DNA from: Morchella semilibera
Taxonomy: Eukaryota; Ascomycota; Pezizomycetes; Pezizales; Morchellaceae
Assembly (NCBI GenBank): GCA_009192285.1
Contig: WBVU01000011.1
Coordinates: 1,918,668-1,982,667, forward strand
Direction: 5' to 3'
Length of the DNA stretch: 64,000 nucleotides
Positions 22,101 to 33,379 of the stretch are shown in pieces. The notes under the pieces are model-generated. The model searched no databases. It saw only the letters and a program-made list of their open reading frames with translations, and was not told the DNA's origin. Numbering within the stretch: the stretch's first letter is position 1; each line of letters opens with the position of its first letter. The translations under genes were made by a program, and so were the position numbers.

Positions 22101-24741
22101 AGATACATGCTCACCTGGCGACACGACCTACCTTTTAGGGACCTCCTTAATTCGCAAGCTCTTTATTATAGCACTATCTAGCTGAGTCCCAACGAGTTAT
22201 CCAGCGCAGCGTAGGCTTGGCCTAAGTATTATTTTACTTGCCGGGCGCTCGACCTAACTCCATTGTCTCGCGCCACAACAGACATCATCCAAGAAAAAGA
22301 ACGTATGTGGCTTCTTCAGACCTCTTTAAATTCCGATATTGACCCCGCCCCCCAGCCCCCCCGAAGGTTTCAAATTCGACAGCGGGTACAGTGTCGGGAT
22401 TCCCGAGCACTGGGCTTCTCCTGACCTAACCGTATAGGGCTTGGTTCATGCCAAGAACTACAACCACAGAAAATCACTCGATTGCTCCGCTTCGAATAAA
22501 TTTGATTGAGGCGGCGCAATTATTTATTTATTACTTCAGGCGGCGCAAGGTACTGGGAGGAATTTCTATCGGACAGAACACCTCGATTAATAGTTCGTTA
22601 TATGTTAGGCTCTAGCTTGAAGAGAACCTAAGTGATTAGCTGGGCGGATTTGGGGTTAGCACATCGAGGTTTTATGAACGTTCATGTTTGAGGGGAGATG
22701 GTCCTGCGGATCTAGTCTTAGCCGGAAGTGTTGGTGCGATTGTTATGATATTGCGATCTTGTTTTTATGGACCAAAGCTTTCCATGGGCGTTTGATTGAC
22801 TACAACGAAGTAGTTAAAGGGCTTCTCCGACTTTATGATGGGCTTACAAGCCAACCTATCTATTCACCGGTATAGCACAGAAGCTCTGTGCGGCGGGCTT
22901 TTGTAAAGCAGCCTAAGATCGGCTTGCCGGTGGTTACCCAGTATACATATAAGCAGAAAGTTTCCTACGCACTCAATCCAGCAAAACACGGGCAGAGAAC
23001 CCCTACACACGCAAAACTATCAACAAATAGGAGGCAACTATAACATTTTGTCGGCTTGACTTGACCCAGAAATATCGTTGATACAACATAGGATAGCACG
23101 GTGCTGATATAGGGACTATATCATCCGATCCAAACTCTATCCATTCGGCCATGTCTAACGCGCCCATATAGTACTGCCCATTACTATAACATAAAATGCC
23201 TTTTCGTCTATTCGCCGTCGCCAGGTCTAAGGGGTGCAAAAGGTGGGTACTTTCATGGCGAACGTTTTCTATGGAAGTTTGAATGGCGGAAGGGAAGCCA
23301 ATATAGAGGTCTATAGGGGGGAGTGGGGGGAGCATACCCTTAAGCAAGAGTACAACAAAATTATGTTTTTATTAATAGCGCTGGTTCTTGAAGTCACAGC
23401 GACTTCAACCGCATACCTTTAATTTCGCGACTAGGCCTGTTCGCTGTGCTTGGTTTCTTGGCTGCATGTGGTCGAGTCGAGTGACCGCTCATGAGTCTGA
23501 TGATCTTGTTCATATAACATCACTCGATCACGATAAAACACGAGATACAATTTTCGCAATATTTATGAATAGAGCACGCTGGCTATAAATCCTCATCGGT
23601 TCTGGATATTATTACTAATATATAGCATTGATATCCATAAGGTCAGGTATGGGAAGTAATGAATAAGATTCAGTCCAATTAGATAAATATGTGACTAAGT
23701 GAGTGAAAGGTACCGATCTGAGCCCATCATCTAGATAACACAAGTGCATAGGCCAATCATAAAAGTGCCGATACGACCACTGGTGAAGAAGAAGGTATTA
23801 CTACAGAAGTCGCGACCGTTATCGTAACATCAATAATCACCGTACGCGTATAGAGCTTGTAGTTCCTTTCGTGGAATATGGTATCTTCTGTAGAAATCCG
23901 TATGCGGGACACGTTCGACGATAATGAGGCCAATTCTTGAAAGTTGCTGGCAGTTGTCATGTGCGTACGAGTCGAAACCTAGCTTTCCTAGCAGTGGAGT
24001 TTCACGACATCAATACTAACCTGCAATTGGTCGTACTTGCTACCCGACATACATATACACATGATATGTATTATGTGGTAGTCTCTAGCTCTTGCCCTAC
24101 CTATGCTGTGATTTGAGCACAATCGTTTTCGTTTGTAGACTTAATTTCTCAGGGTCGGGGGTTCTTTCAGAGTACTAGTCCTAAACCTAAGAGTTTTGGG
24201 GCTGGACTGTTTTGTATAAACTCAAGAAAATTCCAAATCAACGTAAAGTTCGGATGTAGCTCGTGGAGTATATCTGACTCTTAATTTTCCACGAATTTAT
24301 CGTATAAAACCCAGGATTTTAGGGGCGCCGGCAGATAACTCGAACCACTCGGAGAAAGTTTGGAGGACCCCCGAAAACTTAGAGTTATTACACAAGAATA
24401 CTGCAGGCGGCGGACGAGATTATATGTGGTATCTGTTATAACATGCACAAAATAGGCTTTTTCACAAAAACTACCCTCTTGGTAATACATATATAGACAT
24501 GGGGCAAATCTTGGGTTGTTGGGCGGGGCCCTCCTACGATTCCTCCGGGCCGTTTTAGGCTGCGGCTGTTGCGAGGCACGGCGCTGATTATCAGATCTAT
24601 GTGCTAGCAGGGATACCTCGGGCCGAGAACGACTATACTAGTCTGCGAATTAACCGAAACAAAAGCTTGAATTAACCAACAACCACGTGTTTAAGTGGTC
24701 CCCAGAACCCCAGTACATGACATAGCTGTCGCGCCTCAATA
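16113..24741. other. 8.6-kb gene-free stretch
   Basis: This is the longest gene-free stretch in the window. I find no spliced gene, transposase, reverse transcriptase or terminal repeats. It includes GA-dinucleotide runs near 19406-19440, four CCGGCCGG palindromes around 18349, 18812 and 19320 (with another near 11799), and ACATGTA words. It could be old decayed repeat DNA or long regulatory DNA of the hexose transporter; I cannot tell which. Confidence 0.5.
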
Positions 24742-24747
24742 TATAAA
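24742..24747 (+). promoter_or_regulatory. TATA box of the dehydrogenase gene
   Basis: TATAAA within CAATATATAAACC lies 46 bases upstream of the ATG at 24793, followed by a short CA-rich leader. A CACGTG E-box-like palindrome lies about 60 bases further upstream. The spacing fits a TATA-driven start with a short leader. Confidence 0.5.
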
Positions 24748-24792
24748 CCTTTTGATTGAGTCTCTGCAAAACTCTTCAAACCTCATCTCAAA

Positions 24793-26072
24793 ATGTCTAC
24801 ACTCGAAGCAAGCACTTTATTTTCGACTAAAGGCCTAGTTGCGGTGGTGACTGGGGGTGGGACAGGTATGATGGATTACCCCGCGTGAGCTATCCTGGGA
24901 CAAATAGCTCATCACATTGTGGGTGCAAAAACACAGGTATCGGTTTGATGATTGCTGCAGCTCTAGAGCACAATGGTGCAGAACGGGTGTATATCGTAGG
25001 AAGGAGAAAGGAAGTTTTGGAGAATGCAGTAAAGGGGCACTCTGTGAGAAGATATCATCTGATCATGACTGCACTTATCCCTGACTCTAACGCTTAGTAA
25101 AATCTAGAAACACGGCAAGATGGTTCCGCTTGTCGGAGAGGTTACATCGAAAGAGTCTCTAGAATCGATAGCTGCCCACATCAAGTCAGAAGTCGGCTAT
25201 ATAAATTTGCTTGTCAATAATGCTGGTACTGTAGGAGATACACACCACAGCCATCAGCCACTACCAGCACCGTACGTGTCGAAGCCAGAATCGGAGAATT
25301 ATCAAACTATCGAAGAACTTCAGGCATATCTGTGGAGGGATTCAGTCGAGAACTGGGATAACGTCTTTAGAGTGAATGCCACCGGTGCTTGGTTTACAAG
25401 TGTAGCGTTCCTGGCACTACTAGATGAAGGTAACAAGAGGAAGACTGTGGAGCAAACAAGCCAGGTACGTAGTATTCAGCAATTCTGCAACTGTTGCTTT
25501 CAAGCTTTATATTTAGAAAACTAGCGAGCAAGAAAGGGCTAACGAAGTAATTAAAGATTGTTACTATTACCTCGATCGCAGCCTTTTCTAGATTGCTGGC
25601 ATCAAGCTATATCTACGCTGCAAGCAAAGCGGCCATAACCCATATAGGAAAGATGATGGCAACAAATTTAGCCCCATTCCACATCAGATCGGTACGCTTA
25701 TTAATCTTGACTCCTTATTTCTGTATTCATCTGTGAGTATATTTACTAATAGAAAATAAACATGATAGAATATGATTGCACCAGGCCGTAAGCTTTCACG
25801 AAACCATGAACCTGTGAGTATATATATACTAACATGTTCGATAATAAGTTTACCCCTCAGAAATGACAGCCGGTCAAGGGAAAATGGACGACCGTAACAA
25901 GAACGTGCTCCCAGATTACCCGAGTCATCATATCCCAATGTTGCGCCCAGGAAAAGAAGAAGACATGGCCGGCGCAATCCTGTACCTTGTCAGCAAAGCT
26001 GGGGCCTATTGTTCAGGAACCGTGATCGTTAGTGACGGCGCGAGATTATCGATTTTGCCGGCAACTTATTAG
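24793..26072 (+). CDS. short-chain dehydrogenase/reductase (classical SDR), 300 aa, 6 exons
   Basis: Exons 24793-24865, 24937-25043, 25108-25464, 25557-25691, 25769-25787 and 25861-26072 give 300 residues in phase. The Rossmann cofactor motif GGGTGIG is at residues 21-27, the structural NNAG at 97-100, a serine in TITSIAAF (Ser185), and the catalytic YAASK at Tyr199/Lys203. All key residues are present, so it should be an active NAD(P)-dependent oxidoreductase. The C-terminus has the usual PEDMAGAILYL-like helix (KEEDMAGAILYLVSKAGAYCSGTVIVSDG). The substrate cannot be told; this subgroup is often linked to secondary metabolism, but no biosynthetic partner is nearby. The 19-nt exon 5 is the least certain piece: a later GTGAGT donor nearby is out of phase with exon 6. 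It is convergent with the beta-glucosidase gene. Confidence 0.88.
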
Positions 26073-27644
26073 ACGGCCTATATGCTAGCTATAGAGGGGA
26101 ATAGTCCGCATCCACGTATAACCTACGGCGAGGGCAATTTCTCAGCGGGCTTGAATGAGAAAACAATAATTGATAAAAAAGAACCCCTAGAATTACCTCT
26201 TTCTTTATAACTCTACGGGTAGCTGTGAATATAGACCACTATACAGAGCGATAGTAACAAATTCTTGATCTGGTATCCTTGGATAAGCTATCGGGCGACT
26301 TGGTAAGTCGGGGTGGCACTAGAAATTACGCGCCCATGATAATACTGCCACTTATATAGCATTTCTCGTCACGCAAAAGAAACTTTCCTATTCCATTTCT
26401 ACCACAGTTGTTAACAACTCAAGAGTGTGATGTGTAGAATTTGAATTAATCTAATAGATAATATTTAACTTCTAGGTGCTAGATTTCTAGGTTTGAGCCT
26501 GAGGTTCCGGTTACCATCATAGTACATCACTCGCCCTATGTCATGACTGGTAAGCAGGGGTCTAACCAATTATCTCTTATTTGAGTAACCATAGGTTATG
26601 CTGGAATCCAAGCTAAAAATATATAAATACCTGTCCTCAGATTTAAGTCCTTGATATCGCTGCCATTTCCCTTTCCCTCTTTTTCTCTTGAAGAAAGACA
26701 CAAACCGCTAGTGAGTGAGATGCTGTCATTTGAACCCATCAACATTCTCCGTAACTCAACTTCACTTCATGCACACCCAGACACAGAAAGCCTCGGAGCC
26801 TGTTTCGCTGCGGCCGTCCGGGGGATGAAAACAAGTTTTGCTGCATGTATACTCGGGTACGAGGGCTAGAACCAGAACATGCGATGGAGTATGGCACTCC
26901 GTACAAGTAAACCCTGCTAGGGTACAGCCAGTACCTACATGTGTGTAGCAGGCATCATAAACTGACTATTATCTCTGTAGCTGGCTGCGATGATGATACG
27001 ATGATAGTATGGGGTTGTCTCCGCATGCGGGGTGCCGTTGATTGACCTGTGTAGCGCAAGTTGTAGCACTGGCTAGGCAAGATGGCAGTTGAGGGTCGGA
27101 ATTGTACCAATTGCAACATGGTATATAGTACTCTACCTTAAATATAAAGCCACTACCACATTCCAGGGAGAGACCTGCCGAGGAAGTTGAATGGTGGGGA
27201 TTAATCGATTTGGGGGGCGTATGTACTTGCCGACTCCACTAACTCAGGGATAACCGCAGGTACTATTCCCATTCATTAATTAACGGCGAAAGGGAAGGTG
27301 CAGCATTTGGTCACCTACAAACGGCGAGGAGGAGATACTCTACAAAGTCGTACTATGCACCTAAAGGTTCGAGCTTTTCTGAGTATGTCCTTATTTGCAC
27401 GAGAAAGAACCGTCGATTGTAATATCAGCTTGCCTATCAGATAATAAAAATAAAAAATAAAAAATAAAAAATAAAAAATAAAAAATAAAAAATAAAAAAT
27501 AAAAAATAAAACAAACGGTACTATGATCACAAGCACCGATTCTTGTTAGAAATATTATTCGGTCTATGTACTTGTTTTACCAGTCTATAATAGACTCCCC
27601 CTCTACAGCCTCACTCAATACATATGAAAAACAAACGAGTGTAA
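26073..27644. other. convergent intergenic stretch
   Basis: The 3' flanks of the dehydrogenase and the beta-glucosidase meet here. At 26619 a TATATAAATA sequence precedes a short open frame (ATG near 26722, about 49 codons) that shows no family signal; it may be the front of a lost gene or chance. An (AAAAAAT)n repeat lies near the right end. Confidence 0.4.
27442..27511. repeat. (AAAAAAT)n heptamer microsatellite
   Basis: About nine units of a 7-bp A-rich word, with little variation, lie about 130 bases beyond the stop codon of the beta-glucosidase. It may overlap the transcript end of that gene. Confidence 0.9.
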
Positions 27645-30494
27645 TTAATAATGTCCGTACCCGTATTCCAAGCTACCCCTCAGACGCAACTTTCTTGAAC
27701 TCTGTCCAATTGCAATATCAATTCCGCCAGATGGAATCTCCCAGTTCTCAATGGCAGCATTATAATAACTCAAATCTCTCCGTGTCAACTCGAAACAGAT
27801 CCGCCTGCACTCGCCAGGCTCCAGGTAAACTTTCTCGAACCCTCTAAGAACTTTGACCGGGAAGTCGATCTTCTTGTTCTTGAACTGGACGTAGAGCTGG
27901 GCAACCTCGGCACCTGCAACATCTCCAGTGTTTTCGAGGATCATGGTAACCTTGTACAAAACTTCCCAAAGAGCAGGGTTGCCTCCTTCAGCACCACCAG
28001 CAGGCATAAGCGGGTGTGGCTTCTCATAGCCCTCGGGATATGGGTAAGGGCCAACGGTAACATTAGGGTTTGTGGCATTGAGGTATGGGTAAATCATACG
28101 ATCGATCGGTGAGAATCCTTCGGGGAAGAATGTCTCAGAAACATCAGGGATTTCCGAATCATAAACGGGGGGAGTACTCTCTGGCTCAGGGCGAGGGGCA
28201 GGAAGGGGAGTCAGAGGCTGGATAAGCTCAGTCTCAAGGTCACAGAATTTGAAGGTAGTATATGAGAGGCCGAACCCGAATTCGTAGCGAGGTGTGATGT
28301 CGTGTTTGTCGAAGTATCTGTAATCGATGTAAAGGCCCTCGGTGAAATCCTGCTGCGGAGGGTTTCCATTGGCAACGTACATAACGCCGGCAGTTGGGCC
28401 ATAGTCTGCGAGAGACTTTCCAATAGTGTATGGAAGCTTTCCACTGGGGTTTACATCACCGTAGAGAACATCTACAAGGGAGTTTCCACTCTCCTGCCCA
28501 GGTAGATGCGCCCAGACAATGCCGTGAACATATTGAGAATCTGCCCATTTCTCCATAATGATAGGCCCAACTGAGTGAACAACAACGACTGTCTGCTTGC
28601 AGTTCTGAGAAACAGCCGCAATGACCTCGTTCCCGCCAAGTTGAGTTTCGAGATCGTTCCTATCACCCTCAAGATCATTCCAAGTGAGATATCCTTCACC
28701 AGAGTCGGCATTGACGAACGTGAGGCAGATATCTTGCTCTTGAGCAGAGACCTTCATATCTTCAAGCTTTGTGTTGTTCAAGATTGCGGTGACGACAGAA
28801 CCATCTTCAGCAGCGCGGGCCTGAATGGCTTCAAGAGGGGTAATTAAGTAGCTAAAGTTAGTGGCGCCGCTTCCCCATCCAACAGCAAGACTATTCGGTC
28901 GTATCAGTATCGTAAGTTTGAATTAATTATTGGACCGGTTTTACTCACGTTCCCTGGTTGCATGCCCTATCAATGCAGAGATTTGGTCCATTCCCAGGAC
29001 CAGCATCTTCACCGTAAACACCGATTTTCATTGGCCCTGACAATGGCAAAACACCTTCGTTTTTGAGCAATGCAATGGCATCTGCGGCAATCTTCCTTGC
29101 GAGAGTAGCATGATCTCCTCTGACTTCAACGTGCTGGTTAACAACACCTGTAGTATTGTCGTTTGAGCCATAGTAAAGCTTTCCAACGGTAGCATCTGTC
29201 CATGAGTTGAAATTTGGTTCTGGGAAATCTTCATCCTGACCAAACTTGTACCAGGTTGCAACGATACGGGTGACCATGTCATCGAGTCTGTCCATTGGCA
29301 CAGAGCTGTTTAGCACGGCCCTAGTAAGTTCAGGCCCAAGAAGTGATTTACGGTCGTCCCATGCCAAGCCATCACCTATACAAAATCAGCTTATAAAGTC
29401 AAAATATACAAATTCTCGTTGGCCTACCAGGCATGGTCATATCCATCCCAGCAAGGACGCTAGCAACTCCACTGTATTGAGCGAGCCAATCGGACATGAT
29501 AAACCCTTCAAAGCCTAACTCATCTTTCAAAACGGCGTTCTGCAGCCATGAATTCTGACAAGAGGCACTGTTATTATTCTGGTTGTAGGAACACATAACT
29601 GCCCCAACACCAGCTTTCACCGAGTCCTGGAATGGCCATAAGTAGACTTCATGAAGAGTTCTAGCATCGATGTTGGTGGAGATGGCGTTGGCACCTTGGC
29701 GGAAATGTTCCTGCTCATTAGCTAGGATAGTAGTTAGTATGCAACTTTCGATGATAATAATTTAGAGATTCGCATACCAATGTAGTGCTTTGCAGTTGCA
29801 ATGACTCCATTATCCTGGATACCCAGGATGGTTTGGGAAGCGCCGATACCCTGGAGATAAGGATCCGAGCCAAAGCCTTCCCAGCCTCTCCCACCTGCTG
29901 GCATACGACCGATAGGACCCATCGCTGGCCCTAAAATAACGTTTATTCCCTTTTCACGGAATTCGGAGCCCAAACCATCTCCACGAGCATACATGAGCTC
30001 CTTGTCCCATGTTCCTGTATGCGTCGTTAGAACCCTCTAACAAACCCTCTATTTTCAGATGTAACTCACCGCCGATTGTAATTCCAGCAGGCCAAGCCGT
30101 AATCTTATCCGCAAATCTTACTCCTAACGGTCCATCCTGAAGACAGATGGAAGGGAAGTTCAGACGCTCAACCGGACCGGTATTTCCTACACAAGGGCCC
30201 ATAGCCCAGCCAATACCAGTCGTGATATTCACTGCATCATCTATTAGCATGAATCCTTCACATAAAGTGGTAGCTAGAGTTGAGATCCAAACCTTTTTCA
30301 ACCAATGTCATCTGCGAGACAAGGTCATAGGCCTTTTGATAAGCATCAGCCCATGACGCCGAAGAACCACCCTTAGGAGCAGGGTAGTAAGGCGGGCTCT
30401 TTGTAGCTACTCCAGACTGTCTATTTTCTAGAGGGGCAGAGGATCCCAGCCCCAATTGGGCGGCGAGGAGAAATGCCGAGTAGAACCCGATCAT
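27645..30494 (-). CDS. secreted GH3 beta-glucosidase, 855 aa, 6 exons
   Basis: Exons 30494-30293, 30231-30070, 30014-29778, 29721-29428, 29375-28949 and 28890-27645 splice in phase to 855 residues, the usual size of fungal extracellular GH3 enzymes. Residues 1-20 are a signal peptide. The TIM barrel carries [59 protein letters not shown] and the nucleophile block GFIMSDW (Asp278). The alpha/beta sandwich has [13 protein letters not shown] and ends [13 protein letters not shown] fibronectin III-like domain closes the protein ([23 protein letters not shown]). It should hydrolyse cellobiose and short beta-glucans outside the cell. A TATAAG element lies about 140 bases upstream of the ATG. The upstream in-frame start (30512) would only add six residues ahead of the signal peptide, so 30494 is preferred. 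Confidence 0.96.
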
Positions 30495-33379
30495 TTTATC
30501 AATCAAGTACAAAAGACAATTTCAAAGACCAGCGTAAATGGAACTCAGATGAATTCCCAGAATGTGATTAAGGGATGAGAATAGATGGAAAGACCACGAA
30601 CCAGTATCGATTTCCAGAGGTTGGGTGTCCATCTTATACTACGTAGTTCATGGCCCTTCGGACTAGCTGCCCAACTCTCATGAGACATCTTTGCTGCACT
30701 GCCCCCCCCCCCCCCACAATTGCTGTAATTACCGTTAGACGAACTATTAATGCGTTGACGTCGGTGAAATTACTTGCGTGCCCTCACCTCCATTTGATCG
30801 CGGCTTCGGACATCAATAGCGCATACGTTCTGTGCACCCGATTATTCCCAATTGAGGTGCCACTCTGTCTAAATGCGTCATGTCTCCCGAAGAAAAATTT
30901 AGGCACGTACCGTCACTGCCCAGTGACCAGGAGTAGAGAATTGTGCGGGGTACCGAATATCTGGGAAATGTGCAAAAAACTGGGGTAGCAGGTAGTTAAT
31001 TTTTCATCACCCCAGCTTTCTGGTCATATATTTCCATCTCTGGAAGGAGCCTACACCCTATGTACTCGATCAAAAACCAGGTTTTTACCCGTGTTTAACC
31101 CAACGGCTGTCGGGAATATGCACTTGGAATCCCGAAAATATCTTGGTAACCATGTGCTTGAAGTTTGCTCTACGAAGGTAAATACATGTATGTATATACA
31201 TACACGATTGATTGATTTTATTACATAGCTGGTACGGATGAAGTCTTATTTTTTCTCCCTTGAAGGCTTATGATAAAGGGTTTGGGCAGCTAGCTAGGTT
31301 ACATGTTGTTAATCTGTTAATCGAACGAATGTGTGTGTCTGCTTGCGGCTCTTTATTATTTTTTTAACCTTAAAAAAAAGAAAATAGAATTAAGGAGTAC
31401 AGGAGGGGTGGTTGGAAAGCAGGCACAAGCTGGCGAGGGATGTGCTGTGTCGATCAAAGTGTGCAACCTAACTTTGAAGGACGCGCTGCTGTTGCAATGT
31501 TGCACGGTTGGTCACGGACTTCACCCCTGAAAGTTGAATGGTAACGGGTGATGAGCTATGATGGGGGGTTACTTCCGACTAAGAGAAGAAAGAATGAAAA
31601 AAACAAAAAGCAAGATCAATCGGCGGAGAATATTCGGAGGAGCCTTTACAGCCTCAACCAATTGACTCGCAGAATGTCGCGATCCCGAGGTATCTGACTA
31701 ATGTGGTGAATCACAGCCAGCAGCTGGGATCGTTTGTTATAGTACTCATACGCGTATTTGTAGAGTCTGGACATTGAGTTGGTGATATATAGGACTGTCT
31801 GATCAGCACACATCGGGTTCCAGCTACTTAGCTACTCAGCTGATAAACGGGGATGAAGGTTAGTTATACTACGAGACAGCATGCACTGTGATTGTTGAAA
31901 TATGATGTAGTGAAATCTAGGAGTACTGTAGTATTTGAGAAAATTCGTTGCGCTGCAGCAGGGGTATGAGCCAATTGCAACCAGAGGCAGTATTTTAGGC
32001 GATCATTTCAACTTACACAGGCTATTATTAGAATACTAAATCGTCATATCAGATCGGGTCGCTACTCCCAAATCTTCATGTCTCGCCGGTTGAGCCTCGA
32101 CTCACGTCGGAGCCCAATTTCACCAAGTATTGATCTGGGTCACTGGATCAGTACATGGATGTAGTATAAGTTGTAGCGTGTACTCAACAGTGCGACATAA
32201 CTACGGTAGTGTGCCCACTGCCGTACGTGTACGATTCCATCTTCTACAAACCTTCTAATAAGGGTACAGCCATGGGTATATATTCAACAGCAGCAACAAA
32301 AACACGTCCGATAATGTATAAGTGGGTAATTCAGCTGATCCTATAGCTATATACAACCTATCAGGACAACAAATGAGACATCCACTACATGAATCCGGAG
32401 CACGCACGGAAGGGACTTAGACCAGCGCCTAGCACAGCTTTCTACAATTCATACGAATTCAGCATTCGTAGTTCCAAGTATTACGAGACGAGAATTCACG
32501 CATTTAGTTACGTCAGGTATCCGCGGTTCAAATTTATCAATCGTTCTGCGCGTGCCAACATTGCAATCGGTACATTGGCGATTTACTTTTGTTCTACCAG
32601 GACTCATAATCGGGTTTCGGCCTCAGCTCTCGCCAAAAAAAAATTTATTGCATTGCTTTACACAATTATGGGGTACTACAATGGTAAAAGTCTAAGGTGC
32701 CACACCGGCAAACACGAATCAATCAATTTGCGAATTATTTATTAAGATCTCGTTCGCAGGATTTTAAACAGGTACTAACTCTGTTTCCTAAAAAATTGGG
32801 CAGCCCAGAAACTAAGGACTCGGCCTCCATCAATAAATAGATTGTCACGCAACGCGTACGGTATTGTGGTCTATTACCCTTCTTGAGTTTGCTATATGGA
32901 ATCTGCCTCTTTGTGATAGGTTAGAATGCTTTCAAGATCTTGACAACGGTATTCTTGGCATTGTGACATATATATCATGACGCTATTCACCTTGTTAATG
33001 TTAGAGAAATTGTTGAAGCTGAACATATCTATTCGCTTTTTTGTAGCTACTTAAAATAGTACCAGAAAGTAAAGTAGCGAAACCATAACTACTAACGCTA
33101 GCATATATACTAAGAGCTTATAGGTACTCATCTTGAAGGATTAAAGAATCCCGATAATACAACTTGAAGCAATCGACTCAAAAAACAAGAGTATAGAAAA
33201 GACACAAATATATGTTTACCAAGCTCAAACTGATGCATATGCTATTGAAATTTGAAAGACAGGAAGATGAAAATTTGAAAATTATCAAAAAGAGCTAGAA
33301 TCTTGCTTATACCCACCCCTCAAGTCTTTTCCGGCAAAGATTTGGCAGCAACTCCCCTTCACGTGCACCTGCAATCTCC
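30495..33379. other. gene-free stretch upstream of the beta-glucosidase
   Basis: The left part is the promoter of the beta-glucosidase and includes a 14-base poly-C run near 30703. The longest open frame (32389-32745) has no family signal. One end of a MITE family is present at 31924-31994, listed separately. Confidence 0.5.
31924..31994 (+). mobile_element. solo end of the MITE family found in the TRK intron
   Basis: A 40-base block at 31935-31974 (TTGAGAAAATTCGTTGCGCT onward) is identical to the terminal arm and adjoining interior of the element at 58550-58688, and similarity continues past a 6-base indel to about 31994. The outer 11-14 bases differ mainly by C-to-T type changes. No second inverted arm is seen downstream, so this is a truncated copy or a copy with one arm lost. 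Confidence 0.8.

Noticed and set aside
16113-24741. Retroelement or DNA transposon filling the 8.6-kb gap
   Set aside because: I could find no terminal repeats, polymerase or transposase motifs there on either strand.
26722-26869. Short gene behind a TATATAAATA sequence
   Set aside because: Only about 49 codons with no recognisable domain and no clear donor for a second exon; left as a possible remnant.
27442-27511. CRISPR-like or minisatellite array
   Set aside because: It is a plain 7-bp A-rich microsatellite with no spacers; the host is eukaryotic.
32389-32745. 118-codon open frame as a gene
   Set aside because: No family signal, no promoter context and no splice-linked continuation; its length is within chance for AT-rich DNA.
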